Shown: in pieces, positions 37,500 through 49,239 of the stretch
How positions within the stretch are numbered: position 1 is the first letter of the stretch
How the letters are laid out: every line of letters begins with the position of its first letter
Assembly (NCBI RefSeq): GCF_027596085.1
Contig: NC_072451.1
Span: forward strand, 4,551,731 to 4,615,730
Length of the DNA: 64,000 nt
Reading direction: 5' to 3'
Source: Anoplopoma fimbria
Taxonomy: Eukaryota > Chordata > Actinopteri > Perciformes > Anoplopomatidae
The notes under the pieces: model-generated
What the model saw: the letters and a program-made list of their open reading frames with translations, nothing else
What the model was told of the DNA's origin: nothing
The model's database searches: none
Translations under genes and position numbers: made by a program

Positions 37500-38420
37500 C
37501 ATATTGCTGCTATTTTTAAGTTTTTTGAAGCAGCCTAGCAATATATATATTATATGTAGGGAATTTCATATACCTGCAGCTTTTAATGATTGACTAAATT
37601 GTCTTTTATTTATTTCTAAAAAGACCATATATGGAAGGAACAGGAAATGTGTCAGGCTCCTCACCTGCTGATTGCTAATTGGGAAGCACACCTGTAGCAG
37701 GGACTTCTAGTCTATAAAGTGATCTCTTTCAGTTGCACTCTGTTTTCCCTGAGAGAGCTCAGTAGAGCTGACACATCAGTCCTTTGACAAACAATTTAGC
37801 ATGAATTGATGGAGGGCAACTATAACTACTTACCTCCACCACACCAAAGCATGATATTACAAAAATACCCTTGTGCACTAGGACGTTGAGAGAAAATTGA
37901 GTTGGATTCAGATGAAGCTTAAAATCGTCCTCCATCGCATACAATGAAATGAAAGAACACTGACTTTGTCATTAACAGCTCAATATTTGGACATTTTAAG
38001 GAGAACTCAAATAATTTTGCATATAATTTCACAGCAATTTGTCTGCCTTGTTCTGGAGCCTCTAGCACCAATTCTTCTCATCAAGAGTGATTTAACTTTG
38101 TTTTACGTTTTCCCACAACTTGATTTAAACCAATATCTTAAAAAAACGATTTTGACTCCTGTTTGTGCAGCTCTTTGCTCAATATCACCTGTTCAGTGTT
38201 GTTTTGATTGAAAAAGCGGGGAAGGTGATCTCTTGGGATTCACCTGGGAAGGAAAACAACCTGCAATTTGCTTGTGGGCTTTTTATGCTTAGTCACGCTC
38301 CAGCTGAATACACACCAGCACAATATAACGCAGCTTGTTACATCAAACGCCAACGCAATGCCTCCTTGTTCAACTACCCTACTGCAGTTTGACTGTTTCC
38401 TACTCCAGTCTCTGGAGTTT
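37500..38420 (+). repeat. Dispersed repeat, copy 2 (interrupted)
   Basis: The first block, 37500-37774, matches 33326-33613. The second block, 38329-38420, matches 33665-33752. About 550 bases (37775-38328) separate the blocks here against about 50 in copy 1, so this copy carries an insertion or the other a deletion. The inserted stretch has no recognisable coding content. Confidence 0.6.
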
Positions 38421-39690
38421 TGAAAATGGTTGGCACGGCTAAATTCTCCTTGGGGATTTCATGGCTTCTAAAGACTGCTTGATGGAAACAGAAAAATGAC
38501 AGCAAGAGCATGAATTTAAGGGGAATTTAAAATGATCTGAAAGGGAAAACACTGTATGATAGAGAAGCTATCATCCAGTATACAAATTGACTTTCTCTCT
38601 CACACACAAACTGCAGGAAAGTAGCTTTCTTTAGAAATATTTCTTTCACCATTTTTTTTTTTTTTCAACGTCTATTGAAATAAATAATTTAGCTGCAATA
38701 AAATGTACTCATTTATTGCTCACGCTGCCTCCCTGGGAGAAAGAGTTAACTGGCAGCTGAGAGGGGATTTTATTTTTGTAACTTCTCAATTACAAATGGA
38801 CACACATGCACGCACAGACAAATCTTTAATTTTCATCCATGACTTCATATATGGCTCCTCTGATCCATTAAAAAAAACGGTGAAACCACCAGAGCAGATG
38901 ACAGAGTTCTGGGCGTACATTATTTCATAATCACATTCAGCAGGAACACCAGCCGTCTGACACTTAACGACTTTCTAAGCCCAGATGAATCGTGTCATGT
39001 TTTAAACACTAAGTAAGAATCTCTTCACATCGTACACCGCAGATTAAAGGGGAATGAATTGCACGGCTGAAAGAAAACACCTGCGGTCATAATGAGATCT
39101 GATCCATATTCATTTCAGCATTATTTGAACGTGTATTCACACCCACTGCAGTAAGAGATGGGGGGCTATTTCATCACGTGAGGAGTCATTCAGTTCATTA
39201 GATCTGGGCCAGCCTGCTGTTTGTAGAAGCCACTTAACTGTCACAAACACTTGCTGACAGCAGACAGTAAATGTGTTTAACATTTAAGGAGTTAGCAGCT
39301 CCCTAGTTGGATTTATAGCAGTCTGCACAAGTTGATTACATTCATGTGTTAACGGTACCAAACCATGCAGTTTTTTAGATGCTTTAAATGATTTCAGGTG
39401 CTACATCCATGTTCTGATGCTTGATATGCTCATTTTTTTTGCATCCAGCAGTCTGCAACAGGGTCAGTTAATGTGCTGAGGAGGGTTGCTGTGTTATATG
39501 TATAGATCCAGGGCATCACATTGCTCCAGTATGATCTCTACTGGGACATTTGTACTTCTCTTTTAAGTCTGTTACCCCCACTTTGCAAATATTTTCCGCT
39601 GTGTCTACGTGTATCCAGTTTTCTAAAGCCACAGAGCAGTTAAAGTCTAACACACGCCACAATAGATCATTACAGGCCACTTAAATCCTC
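38421..39690. other. Intergenic region without recognised gene
   Basis: AT-rich with a T-run near 38654-38666. No open frame with a recognisable domain and no repeat family that I can name. Confidence 0.6.
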
Positions 39691-39696
39691 CTCACT

Positions 39697-39945
39697 CAGG
39701 GCATGTCTACACTACTACGTTTTTGTTTGAAAACGCATATATTTTGCTGCGTTTGCACCGAGCGTCCACACTAGGCCGGCGTTTTAGGGCTAGTTTCAAA
39801 ACGCTCCCGAGGACGAATAAGTTTTGTATTTGTATCTCATGAAGGAATACCCAATGGCGGAGTTACACCACAGGAACAGTGTTATGGGCTATCACTGTGC
39901 AAGGCACGCATGGTGATTGAATGGTCATTCGGACGTTTGAAGGTA
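39697..39945 (+). mobile_element. PIF/Harbinger-type DNA transposon remnant
   Basis: From 39836 the plus strand reads LMKEYP and, after a frame change, ARMVIEWSFGRLKV (39904-39945). This is the hallmark C-terminal block of Harbinger/HARBI1-type transposases (ARMVIE.AFGRLKAR). The upstream part (39700-39825: catgtctacactactacg, gcgtccacactaggccggcg) resembles nonautonomous teleost DNA repeats. Frameshift and truncation make it inactive. Confidence 0.6.
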
Positions 39946-40345
39946 TAGAAGAAAAGTTTCTTTCAGGTCCAATTCTGTGGCTGGTTCAGATGAGCTTTAT
40001 TCACTGCGCAGTGGAGACAGAACTCCACAACAAGCTTGTAGAATTCTCTCTCACTACAGTAGGTTCTGGTCATGATTATATACAGGGTTACAGGAAACAA
40101 CTGTTAAACAAATAGTGTGGGCTGGGCTAAGCTCCTCAGGAAGGACAAAGGACCTTTGGTCAATCAGCACCCAAGATATGTATTCATTGTCAGTTCAGAT
40201 CAGTGACTTGGGTCTAAGAACCCTCTTCACAAGTCTGTAGTAGTGGACTTGCATAGGCTCAGTACACGTCTGCTCTACAAAACAAAAGGTGATTCATTCA
40301 TTAAGGTGTGACCTCCTACAGGGCTGGCCTGAGCTGTTTTCACAT
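39946..40345 (-). repeat. LTR-like segment (possible solo LTR)
   Basis: On the minus strand it starts TGTAATGTG just where the neighbouring LINE frame stops matching. It has a TATA-like tgtatataat (40083-40074) followed about 80 bases later by AATAAA (40001-39996), the order U3-TATA-R-polyA of a retroviral LTR. No matching second LTR and no flanking duplication were found, and the 3' end is uncertain. Confidence 0.45.
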
Positions 40346-42060
40346 TACACCAATCGCCCTGAGGCAGCAGAGCGAAGTGGTCGGGCGGGGGTGTAGGGCT
40401 TGACCAAGGCCTGGAGATAGGAAGGAGCTGTTCCTTTCACTGCCCTGTAGGCTAGCACCAGAGTCTTAAACTGGATGTGAGCTCTTACAGGGAGCCAGTG
40501 TAGAGAACGGAGAAGGGAAGTTGTGTGGGAGAACTTGGGGCGATTGAACACCAGACGAGCTGCAGCTTTCTGGACAAGCTCCAGAGGTCTGAGGGCCGAC
40601 GCCGGGGCTCCGGCAAGTAGTGAGTTGCAGTAGTCCAGGCGGGAGATGACCAGAGCCTGGATGAGCACCTGCGCCGTCTCCTCAGTGAGGAAGGGGCGAA
40701 TCCTCCTGATGTTGTAGAGGAGGAATCTGCAGGAGCGTGTGACCGATGCAATGTTTGCTGAGAACGACAGTTGGTCGTCCAGGGTCACACCCAGATTCCT
40801 CACAGTCCGAGTTGGCGTCACCACGGCATCATCAATGGTGATGGACAGGTCTCGGTGCGGGCAACTCTTCCCAGGGAGGAACAGTAGCTCGGTTTTGTCT
40901 AGGTTGAGCTTCAAGTGGTGTGTGGCCATCCACTTCGAGATGTCAGCCAAGCACGCAGCAATGCGTGCCTCCACTTGGGTGTCACCGGGGGGAAATGACA
41001 AGACCAGCTGGGTGTCATCGGCATAACAATGGTAAGAGAAGTCATGCGAGCGAATAACAGAACCCAGAGGTGTTGTGTAGAGCGAGAAGAGAAGGTGGCC
41101 CAGAACTGAACCTTGTGGAACCCCCGTAGTCAGCATGCGTGGTTCCGACAAGGCCCCCCTCCATGTCACCTGGTAGGATCGTCGGATAGGATGCAAACAG
41201 GGAGAGTGCAGAGCCTGCGACGCCCATCCCCTCGAGGGTGGAGAGGAAGATCTGGTGGTTCACCGTGTCAAACGCCGCTGACAGGTCCAGGAGAATCAGG
41301 ACAGAGGAGAGAGAGTTCGCTCTTGCGGCGTGAAGCGACTCTGTCACCGCAAGGAGGGCCGTCTCTGACGAGTGACCCACCTTGAACCAGGACTGGTGGG
41401 GGTCCAAGAGGTTGTTCTGGTGGAGGTAGGAAGACAGTTGGTTAAAGACAGCACGTTCAAGTGTTTTGGATAGCCTTGGAGGTAAAGGGACAGAGGTTGT
41501 CTAATGAAGAGGAAAGGGTGGAGAGGAGAAGATCAGTAGCCGTATTGGGATAGGAGAGAGAAGGATTCAGGGTCAGGGAGGGCAGAGGTAACAGAAGAGG
41601 AAAGATCAGTGGGGGAGAGGGAGCGGAGGTGACTACGGGTAGAAACCATGTGGGTAGGTGGAGGAAGTAAGGGGGGAGAGGAGAGGGTGAGGGAGTAGGA
41701 CATGAAATAGTGGTCCGAGAGCTGGAGGGGAGTGACAGAGAGGTTAGCAGTAGAACAGTGTCTAGTGAAGATAAGATCCAGCTGGTTGCTGGCCTTGTGG
41801 GTAGGAGGAGAAGAGAAGTGGTAAAGGTCAAAGGAGGAGAGGAAGGAAAGCAGAAGTTCTAACTTATCAGTCTGGATGTTGAAGTCGCCGAGCATGATGA
41901 GTCATCGTCATGGAAGTGCGAGACTAGTGTGTCAAGCTCCTCCAGGAACTCACCAAGAGGGCCTGGTGGGCGGTACATAACAGCAATGGTGAGCTTGACT
42001 GGATAAGTGACAGTAACAGCATGAAATTCAAAAGAGGACGGGGAGAACTGTGGAACAGAG
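40345..42060 (-). mobile_element. L2-type LINE, defective ORF2 (endonuclease and reverse transcriptase pieces)
   Basis: The minus strand carries, 5' to 3': an endonuclease piece from about 42060 (MLGDFNIQTDKLELLLSF, DLIFTR, LSDHYF), then reverse transcriptase motifs LLDLSAAFDTVNHQIFL, TTGVPQGSVLGHLLFSLYT and CYADDTQLVLSF, and the C-terminal RSLHWLPVRAHIQFKTLVLA. The 283-codon stretch 41196-40345 is uninterrupted. Frameshifts lie near 41890 and 41160. The segment linking endonuclease to fingers is missing near 41460, where TSKAIQNT abuts LERAVF in another frame. The 3' end stops at the LTR-like segment. Not active. Confidence 0.88.
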
Positions 42061-42286
42061 ACAAGAGAGTATTTCCATTTTGTAAATCATCTTTACGAGT
42101 ATGTGCAGCACATTTACACACTGCTATGCCTGCAGGCAGAAGTACAGCCTCAAGCAGTGCAGAGACTTTGTCAGAGTGAGAAATGTCTGTGTTTCCAAAG
42201 AGCGCCAAAGTCATGCACAACACCAAAAGCATATCTGCTTGTCAGTATGAATATTAACTGTTTTACCGTTGGCCAATTTGCATGCT

Positions 42287-43010
42287 TCAGTTAAGGCCAG
42301 CTACCTTATCTAAGTCTCGGTCGGAGAAGCCCTGTGAAACCGGGGTATTCACGGGTAAGAAAGACTGCGGAAAAGTGGGTCTACTTACCGGATTTGGAGG
42401 GGTCGCGTTGGCCCCGAAGAGGTCCACCGCAGGTGTCAAGCCTTGGGTGTGGATAGTCACTCCTTTCCGGTGTGATTGTCGCGTGCGACTCATCTTAACC
42501 GAGTGGTGTAGCTCCCTTTTAGCAGTGGCCAGTTCTTCTTCCTTGACCTCTTGTTGCTGGCGGGACTCCGTTAGCCTGCGAGTGGCTTCCTGCAATTGTT
42601 CCTGCAGATGCTTGTTCTCCTTTTGGTCGGCTTCCATATGCAGGCCATATGCTCTGTTTTGAGACTTCAGATCCTTGATATCATCTATAGCCGACTGGAG
42701 TGAGTCCATCGCCTTGATGCGGGCCTCTGTTGCGAGTCGCGTTGGTCTTGGGCGTCACTCAACTGCTGGTCACGTTGGATGAGGACCAGTTCGAGGGTTT
42801 TGGCTTTCATTTCTAAATTGTCTTTGCCCGGATCATTAAGTTGAGTCGTTAGCTCATTAATTTGTGTTTTAGCTTGGTCTATATCTAGCCTGGCTTCTTC
42901 ACACTGAATTTGAAGGGATTTGTTTTCTCCCTGTAACAGTGTGACTTGTTGTTTGTGGGACTTCAACTTAGCTGCTGCTTGTTGTAGCAGGTTATGGGCG
43001 TTTTTCAGCT
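42287..43010 (-). pseudogene. Gag-like or coiled-coil protein remnant, frameshifted
   Basis: The minus strand encodes a long Gln/Glu/Lys-rich heptad coiled coil (AQLKNAHNLLQQAAAKLKSH, ENKHLQEQLQEATRRLTESR) in two frames joined by one frameshift near 42720. A basic SRTRQSHRK and a Pro-rich tail (PPNPVSRPTFPQSFLPVNTP) follow. Coiled coil followed by a basic/proline-rich linker fits the N-terminal part of some retroelement Gag proteins. It lies on the same strand as, and upstream of, the envelope-like remnant. No capsid, zinc knuckle or protease follows. A fragment of a cellular coiled-coil gene is the alternative. Confidence 0.35.
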
Positions 43011-43307
43011 GTGCTGAGCTTGTGCAATGTGTACACTGAATCTATAGATACTGATCTAAATATGCATGGCATTTGCTTTATTTTTTGAGCCACCATGCAG
43101 AACCTGATACTACAATTGGAAAAACAAGTGGTGGGTTTAATCTCATAAATACAGCTTTAGATAAGAGGAAGGTCAAAAAAATTACCAACTTTGTGTGTTT
43201 TTCAGTTGCCTGACAGAACAGACATTTATATTTTAAACCATAGTTTGTGAATAGCAATTAAAACTTTTAGGTTTTGGCAACGAATATACTACTAAAGGCC
43301 AGACTAT

Positions 43308-43530
43308 GGGGCGGCTGTGGCACATGAGGTAGAGCGCTTGTCCCGTAACCACAAGGTTGGTGGTTCAAACCCCTCTACCGGCAACATGCCGAGGTGTCCT
43401 TGAGCAAGACACCTAACCCCAAGTTGCTCCCCGGGCGCTTCATTGCAGCCCACTGCTCCTCCGGGATGGGTTAAATGCAGAGAAATAATTTCCCCATTGT
43501 GGGACTAATAAAGGCTTAATTATTATAAAA
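43308..43530 (+). mobile_element. tRNA-derived SINE, plus strand
   Basis: The tRNA-like head has A box TGGCACATGAGGTAGAGCG (about 43317-43335) and B box GGTTCAAACCCC (43362-43373). The body contains gtgtccttgagcaagacacc and ends ccccattgtgggactaataa with an AT-rich tail. Its gtgtccttg.gcaagacac block is shared with the SINE at 36124-36450, but the 3' part differs, so it is a different subfamily. Confidence 0.88.
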
Positions 43531-43539
43531 GTAAAATGT

Positions 43540-46500
43540 AAACAACTTAAGCATGTAAAACCCTTGAAAAAACTTAGTATTTTAACTAAAAAAGGAACTC
43601 TAACACACTTTGGGCCACCAACACCAGTTCAAACACCGATCTGTTGGTTGTGGTCCTGTGATGGTTCGACCCATCCGCCAATGTGTGGGGTGTTTTTGCC
43701 GTGGGAATGAGTGGACCAGTAAATCACATCTTTCAGGATGAAACTTTGTTGTTTATATTACTTCTAGGAATGCATCTATTTCACCTTTCTCTTCTGCATC
43801 ACTTCATTTATTTTCTGATTTTTGGTCTAACTTTTGATTAGAGTGATCTAATCCTAGTGATTCTACTTTAAGGCCCATATAAGGTGTTTTAATCGCTTTT
43901 CAAGTCAAATTAATTGGTTTATGCACTGGCTGATGGATGTAGTATAGATGGAATTCATGGTTGCCCTTTATGTGTGCGTGGGAGCAGGTTTGATTAAGTT
44001 CTAAGTTCAAGACTAATAACTTGTTTTATGATGCTTGATGTTCATTTAAGTTTCATATGGCCAGACTTCACTCTTAATTGTACTGTCTCAAAAAATATGA
44101 CGCATTTAAATTATCAACACAAAACAGCTTTGATCTGATTCTTTTTCAAGCAAACCCTAAAAACTCAACTCTTGGCTGGTTCATGTCTTGACTTTTGAAA
44201 CCCAAATTAAATTTCAAGAGAATCTAATCACCACTTTCCAATCTCCTGAGCTTCGTGTTTACGCAGTCTGTGGAAAACAGGAAGATTGGCTCTTTGTACC
44301 GCTGTGAGTGCAAATGAATCCGAGCAGCTTGAAGTGATCCTAATCAATTCAGCCAAGCATCTTCTACAGACACTTTGCCATCACAGCAGAATGGGGATCA
44401 ACTGAAACGGATGACATGATAATGTTTATTTCTTTTTTTTGCAATGAGAATAAAATCAGTGACTCCTGCAGAAAAAGTGGCATGTCAGCACTGATAAGGC
44501 GTCAAATAAATTCTTGGGTGAAAACAGACTAAAAAAATACAGAAACCAAACGGGTTTTAAGACATGTGTGCAGCACAACCCAATTTTTCTCCGGAGGAAA
44601 CAATTACAGATGTTTCTCACCACAACAGGATAATATTTACTTTAAACTGTACTGAACAATGTATCTGTCAGGAAATACAACAACTTTATTCGTCACAAAA
44701 GACCTCAATATTTCCAATTTAAAAGCCCCTTGATTAGCTGCTCTGATATCCCAGTGGGCCTATATAAATAGCTGATCAACTCTGAAAAGGTTAACGTGAC
44801 TGCAGATTTTCAGATGGTAATGTTTCATAGCTCCAGAAACTAAGAATGAGAAAGTTGTAGGTGATGACGGAGAAAAGAAGACATTCTAGGAGTGACAACG
44901 GTTACTACAAAAGATAAAAAGGAGTCGCAAAGTGGGAAGACAAATCGAGACTAAAGGAAGGACTGACGGAAGGTATGGAGGATGAGGAGGAGGAGGAGGA
45001 GGAGTGGGGTGGTGGATGTGGTTTCAGAGGCTCCGACACACAGTTGTAAATGTATCCATCCGTCTGTCTGCGGATAGAAACATCACATCTCTGTCCTCTG
45101 ACTGAAGGCCTGCTATCACCCAGTGCATTTTTTTTTTTCATCATTCCACTCAGTGTTGAAAAATGTAAAAATGAGTGCCCACTCTGCAGACGTCTGAAAT
45201 ATCTCCTTCAGACATACAACACTCTCTGAATGGAAAGCAGGCGAAAGGGAAGTTGATGGAAATGCTGTTTTGTCATTTGAGGATTTCATACAGTTTAAAA
45301 CCCTTGATGCATACGCAAAAACAGAAACTGGATAGCTTATAGAATATTATTCTTTTGATAACCAAACTCCCCCCAGGGCTTTTTAAATTTCTGTTACATG
45401 AAGGATGTTTGCAAAACGCTGGCATATTTAACTGTCCCTGTTCACACAAGCCAACTTATTCTGAAGGACAAGAGGATAGAGGTCTAAGGGTTGTCTGAAG
45501 AAGAGAGGTTTGAAGGAGGCGGTCGAGGATGAAGAGGTCTGAAGAGAAGGAGAAGAGTGGAGGCTAATGAGCTGGAGCGTCACAGCAGGAGAGCAGAATG
45601 CTGTTTATTCTGCTCACTGTTAACGACTTTCAACGTCATTTCTTTAAAAGGCTGCAACTTTGACAAAAGGTTTCCATTAATGACTCTCACCAAAGACTTT
45701 CACAGACATTTACTATCGACTTCTAAAAGGACTTTTACTACAGAATTGTACTGAATCTCACTAATGACTTTTTAATGATGTTTACTATCGACTTCAAAAG
45801 GACTTACTACTTTACTTTTTTTTTTATTTGGCAAATGTCCACATTAACAATTCCAAATCCAATTGACTGTATTTTCTATAAAGGTGTTTGCTCATTAACT
45901 TCATTTTGAAACAGTCAACCAGTCCTCCAAATTACATAACAGAATATGTTGTATGTCAGTCCGTGCCATCTAGGACAAAACATGGTCATTTTTTGCTATA
46001 AAGTTTTATAGACCATATTGGTGACTTGCAACTCTCTACGAACAAAAGTTAACAAAATATGATGCAATGAGAGATGAGGACCTTCAAAATGAAGGCATCA
46101 TCTGTCTTTTTTTACCGATATATTCTTATAAAGTAGCTGCTGTCAAGATTAGCATGTGCTAATTGGCAGCTGTCACAGGAAAACATGCTTGACAGTGATT
46201 GCTTTCTTTCCTACGTGAGTGTAACAGAAAACCCTCTGGGTTAGTACTTCTGAAGTAATCTTAATTCTTTTAAAGATAGAAAAATATTTGTTGCTCTTTG
46301 TCCACCACAAAACAAGCTTAAAGTGAAATCGTCACTTATACTGAGAATGTGTTTAGCAGATTTGACCTTCAGTCTCTGCTTCAATTTCTCCCTGCACTAT
46401 GTCTAATGACCCAAGATGTTAAAAAGCGTCCATCCTCTGTTTCACTGGACCACAGCCCAATGTGAAAAATAAACCCTTTTTTAATTAGATTTGTCGACCC

Positions 46501-46560
46501 TCTTGGATGTTGACATATTTTACTTTACTGGGTTGCATCTGAATAATTTATCATGATTAA
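43540..46560. other. Intergenic region without recognised gene
   Basis: Holds a (GAG)n tract at about 44984-45004 and a local repeat (tttactatcgacttc at about 45709 and 45780). No open frame with a recognisable domain. Confidence 0.6.
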
Positions 46561-46664
46561 ACAAGTTTGTGTTCAATCCAGGTGAGATTGGTTACACTGT
46601 GATTGTTTTTCACTCTATTAATGAATAAATAAATGACCTTTTGTACAACAGTGATAAGATAAGA

Positions 46665-48950
46665 TAAGAGCCGGTGGCTGAAGGAGCTGCACAGAGCTGC
46701 CAGGGTGTCCTGCATGGGGTGAGAGGTGTTGTTCATCAGGGATGACAGCTTGGCCATCATCCTCCTGTCTCCCACCACCTCCACCGTATCCAGTGGACAC
46801 CCCAGCACACTGCTGGCCTTCCTGACAAGTTTGTTCAGTCTCTTCTTGTCAGCTGCTGAGATGCTGCTGCTCCAGCAGACCACTGCATAAAAAATGGCTG
46901 ATGCCACCACAGAGTTGAAAAAGGTCCTCAGGAGTGCTCCCTGCACTCCAAAGGACCTCAGTCTCCTCAGCAGATACAGTCTGCTCTGACCCTTTTTATA
47001 AAGTGCATTTGTATGTTTAGTCCAGTCTAGTTTATTGTTCAAGTGAACACCCAGGTACTTATAAGATTTCACAATCTCAATGTCCTTTCCCTGGATGTTC
47101 ACTGGTTCCGGAGGACAGTGTTTACCCCGGAGGAAGTCCACCACCAGCTCTTTGGTTTCACCAGAGTTGATCTGGAGGCGGTTCCGCCGGCACCATCCTA
47201 TGAAGTCCTGGTTCAGTTCTCTGTATTCCCTGTCATCACCTGCGGAGATGAGGCCGACGACTGCAGAGTCGTCAGAGAACTTTTGCAGGTGGCAGGTAGC
47301 AGAGTTGCATTTGATGTCCGATGTGTATATGGAGAAGAGGAATGGAGCCAGAATGGTTCCTTGTGGGGCCCCCGTGCTGCAGGACACCAGATCTGACTCA
47401 CACTCCCTTATCCTCACATACTGTGGACGGTTGGTGAGGTAGTCCAGGATCCACGCAGTGAGGTGGTGGTCCACCTCGGTCTGCTCCAGCTTGTCCCTCA
47501 GAAGCAAAGGCTGGATGGTGTTGAAGGCACTGGAGAAGTCGAAGAACATGACTCTCACAGTGCTTCCAGCCTTTTCCAGGTGAGAAAGGCATCTTTGTAG
47601 CAGGTAGATGACAGCGTCATCCACCCCAATGCCAGATTGGTAGGCGAACTGAAGTGGGTCCAAAGATGAGATCACCAGGGGGCGGAGGTGCACAAGGACC
47701 AGCCGCTCCAGGGTCTTCATCAGGTGGGATGTTAATGCCACCGGCCTGAAGCTGCTGAAGTCCTTGGCCCCCGGGGCTGATCAAACCTGTTAAAGAATGA
47801 GTTCAGATCATTCACCCACTTTTTGTCCCCCACAGGCTGTTGGTTCGGCCCCTTGTGGCCAGACATGGCCTTGAGGCTCTTCCAGACTCCGCTGATGTTG
47901 TTCTGCTGCAGCTGATCCTCCATCTTCGTCCTGTAGACATTTTTCCCTTCCCTTATCTTCCTCCTCAGCTCCCTCTGCACAGTCCTCAGCTCCTCCTTGT
48001 TTCCTGATCTAAAGACCCTCTTCTTCTCCTTGAGGAGGGTCTTTATCTCAGGATTGATCCATGGTTTGCTGTTGGAAAAACACCGTACAGTCCTGGTGGG
48101 TACGGTGTTCTCCACACAAAAGTTGATGTAGTCGGTTATGGTGTCTGTGAGACCCTCGATGTCCTCCCCATGGGCATCACTGAACACTTCCCACACAGTC
48201 GAGTCGAAACAGTCCTTAAGAGCCTCCTCGGCTTCATCGGACCATCTTTTGACTGTGCGGGTCACAGCTGGCTGCCTGTGCACAAGAGGTTTGTACACAG
48301 GCCGGAGGTGCACCAGGTTGTGGTCAGATCTTCCCAGGGGAGGGAGGGGTGATGAGGTGTATGCTTCCTTGGTGTTGGCATACAGCAGGTCCAGGGTTTT
48401 GTTGTCTCTGGTGGGGCAGGTGATGTACTGGGTGAAGGTGGGCAGAGTGGAGGACGGAGGGGCATGGTTAAAGTCACCAGAGAGGAGGAGGAGGGCATTG
48501 GGATGTTGTGTCAGCAGCCTGCTTATCGCCGAGTGTATGACGTCACAGGCCGCTTCTCCGTTAGCAGAGGGGGGAATGTACGCAGCTATCATGATAACAT
48601 GCAAGAATTCCCTCGGTAAATAGACCGGCCTCATGCTAACGGCCAACAGCTCAATGTCCTCTGTACAGGTCTGCTCTTTGACAGTGATGTGCCCAGAGTT
48701 ACACCATCTATCATTCACAAACACTGCCAGACCTCCTCCCTTCCTCTTACCGCTCTCCGCTGTCCTGTCTGCCCGGATGATGCGGAACCCGTCCAGTGCA
48801 GCGTTGGTGTCCGGAGTCAGCTCCGTGAGCCATGTCTCCGTGAACACCATGACGCTACACTCCCGGTATTCCCTCTGATGGCGAGTCAGTGCTGATAACT
48901 CGTCCATCTTGTTGGGGAGAGATCGTACGTTTCCCATGATGATGGAGGGG
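46665..48950 (-). mobile_element. Rex1/CR1-type LINE, internally deleted ORF2
   Basis: A 401-codon frame (48937-47732) encodes an APE-type endonuclease: MGNVRSLPNKMDELSAL, TETWL, GDFNHAP and GRSDHNLVHL. An overlapping frame from 47741 encodes the reverse transcriptase: FRPVALTSHLMKTLERLVL, FDFSSAFNTI (motif A), GAPQGTILAPFLFSIYTSDI (motif B), FSDDSAVVG (catalytic motif C, here FSDD), then YKYLGVHLNNKLDWT and CWSSSISAADKKRLNKLVRK. The two parts are in different frames. Between FNRFDQP and FRPVALT the family normally has roughly 100 residues, including the fingers, so an internal deletion removed them. The C-terminus diverges after FSHRLL near 46665. Both long open frames are intact, suggesting a young insertion, but it cannot make a full enzyme. 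Confidence 0.88.
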
Positions 48951-49169
48951 AGGACGGGTTTAAAACGTCTGCTCCTGGCTCAACAGCTGACCCCTGCTGT
49001 AAACAAAGGCTGCGGGCTGAAACTCTGGGCACGGAGGTGAAAAGTGCAGAACGACAAACTGTACGTGTCTCGCTGCTATAGTGCACTTCAGTTTAAACAA
49101 TTAAATAAGTAAAGAAAAATAACAAAAAGTAACAAAAAAACACAAGTTTAAAGGAAAAAGCTCACAGGT

Positions 49170-49233
49170 GAGCAGGAGCTGCTGTGCATCAAAATCTCCA
49201 AGCTGCTCCTGCTGATCGCTGCTATGCTGGACC
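49170..49233 (+). pseudogene. Fragment of a TRIM gene (38-bp exact match)
   Basis: Bases 49196-49233 (ctccaagctgctcctgctga, then 18 more) are identical to 52472-52509 in TRIM copy A and the corresponding part of copy B, just before B-box 1. The preceding 25 bases show only weak similarity and nothing matches after it. An exact 38-base match 3 kb from the gene is far beyond chance. Confidence 0.7.
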
Positions 49234-49239
49234 ATTACA

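Noticed and set aside
41113..41385. Plus-strand frames over the LINE elements (also 40739-41026, 47043-47442, 48138-48895)
   Set aside because: Antisense shadows of the minus-strand reverse transcriptase and endonuclease frames.
45700..45810. Local repetition of tttactatcgacttc
   Set aside because: Only two short degenerate copies. It could be an old tandem repeat but has no further support.
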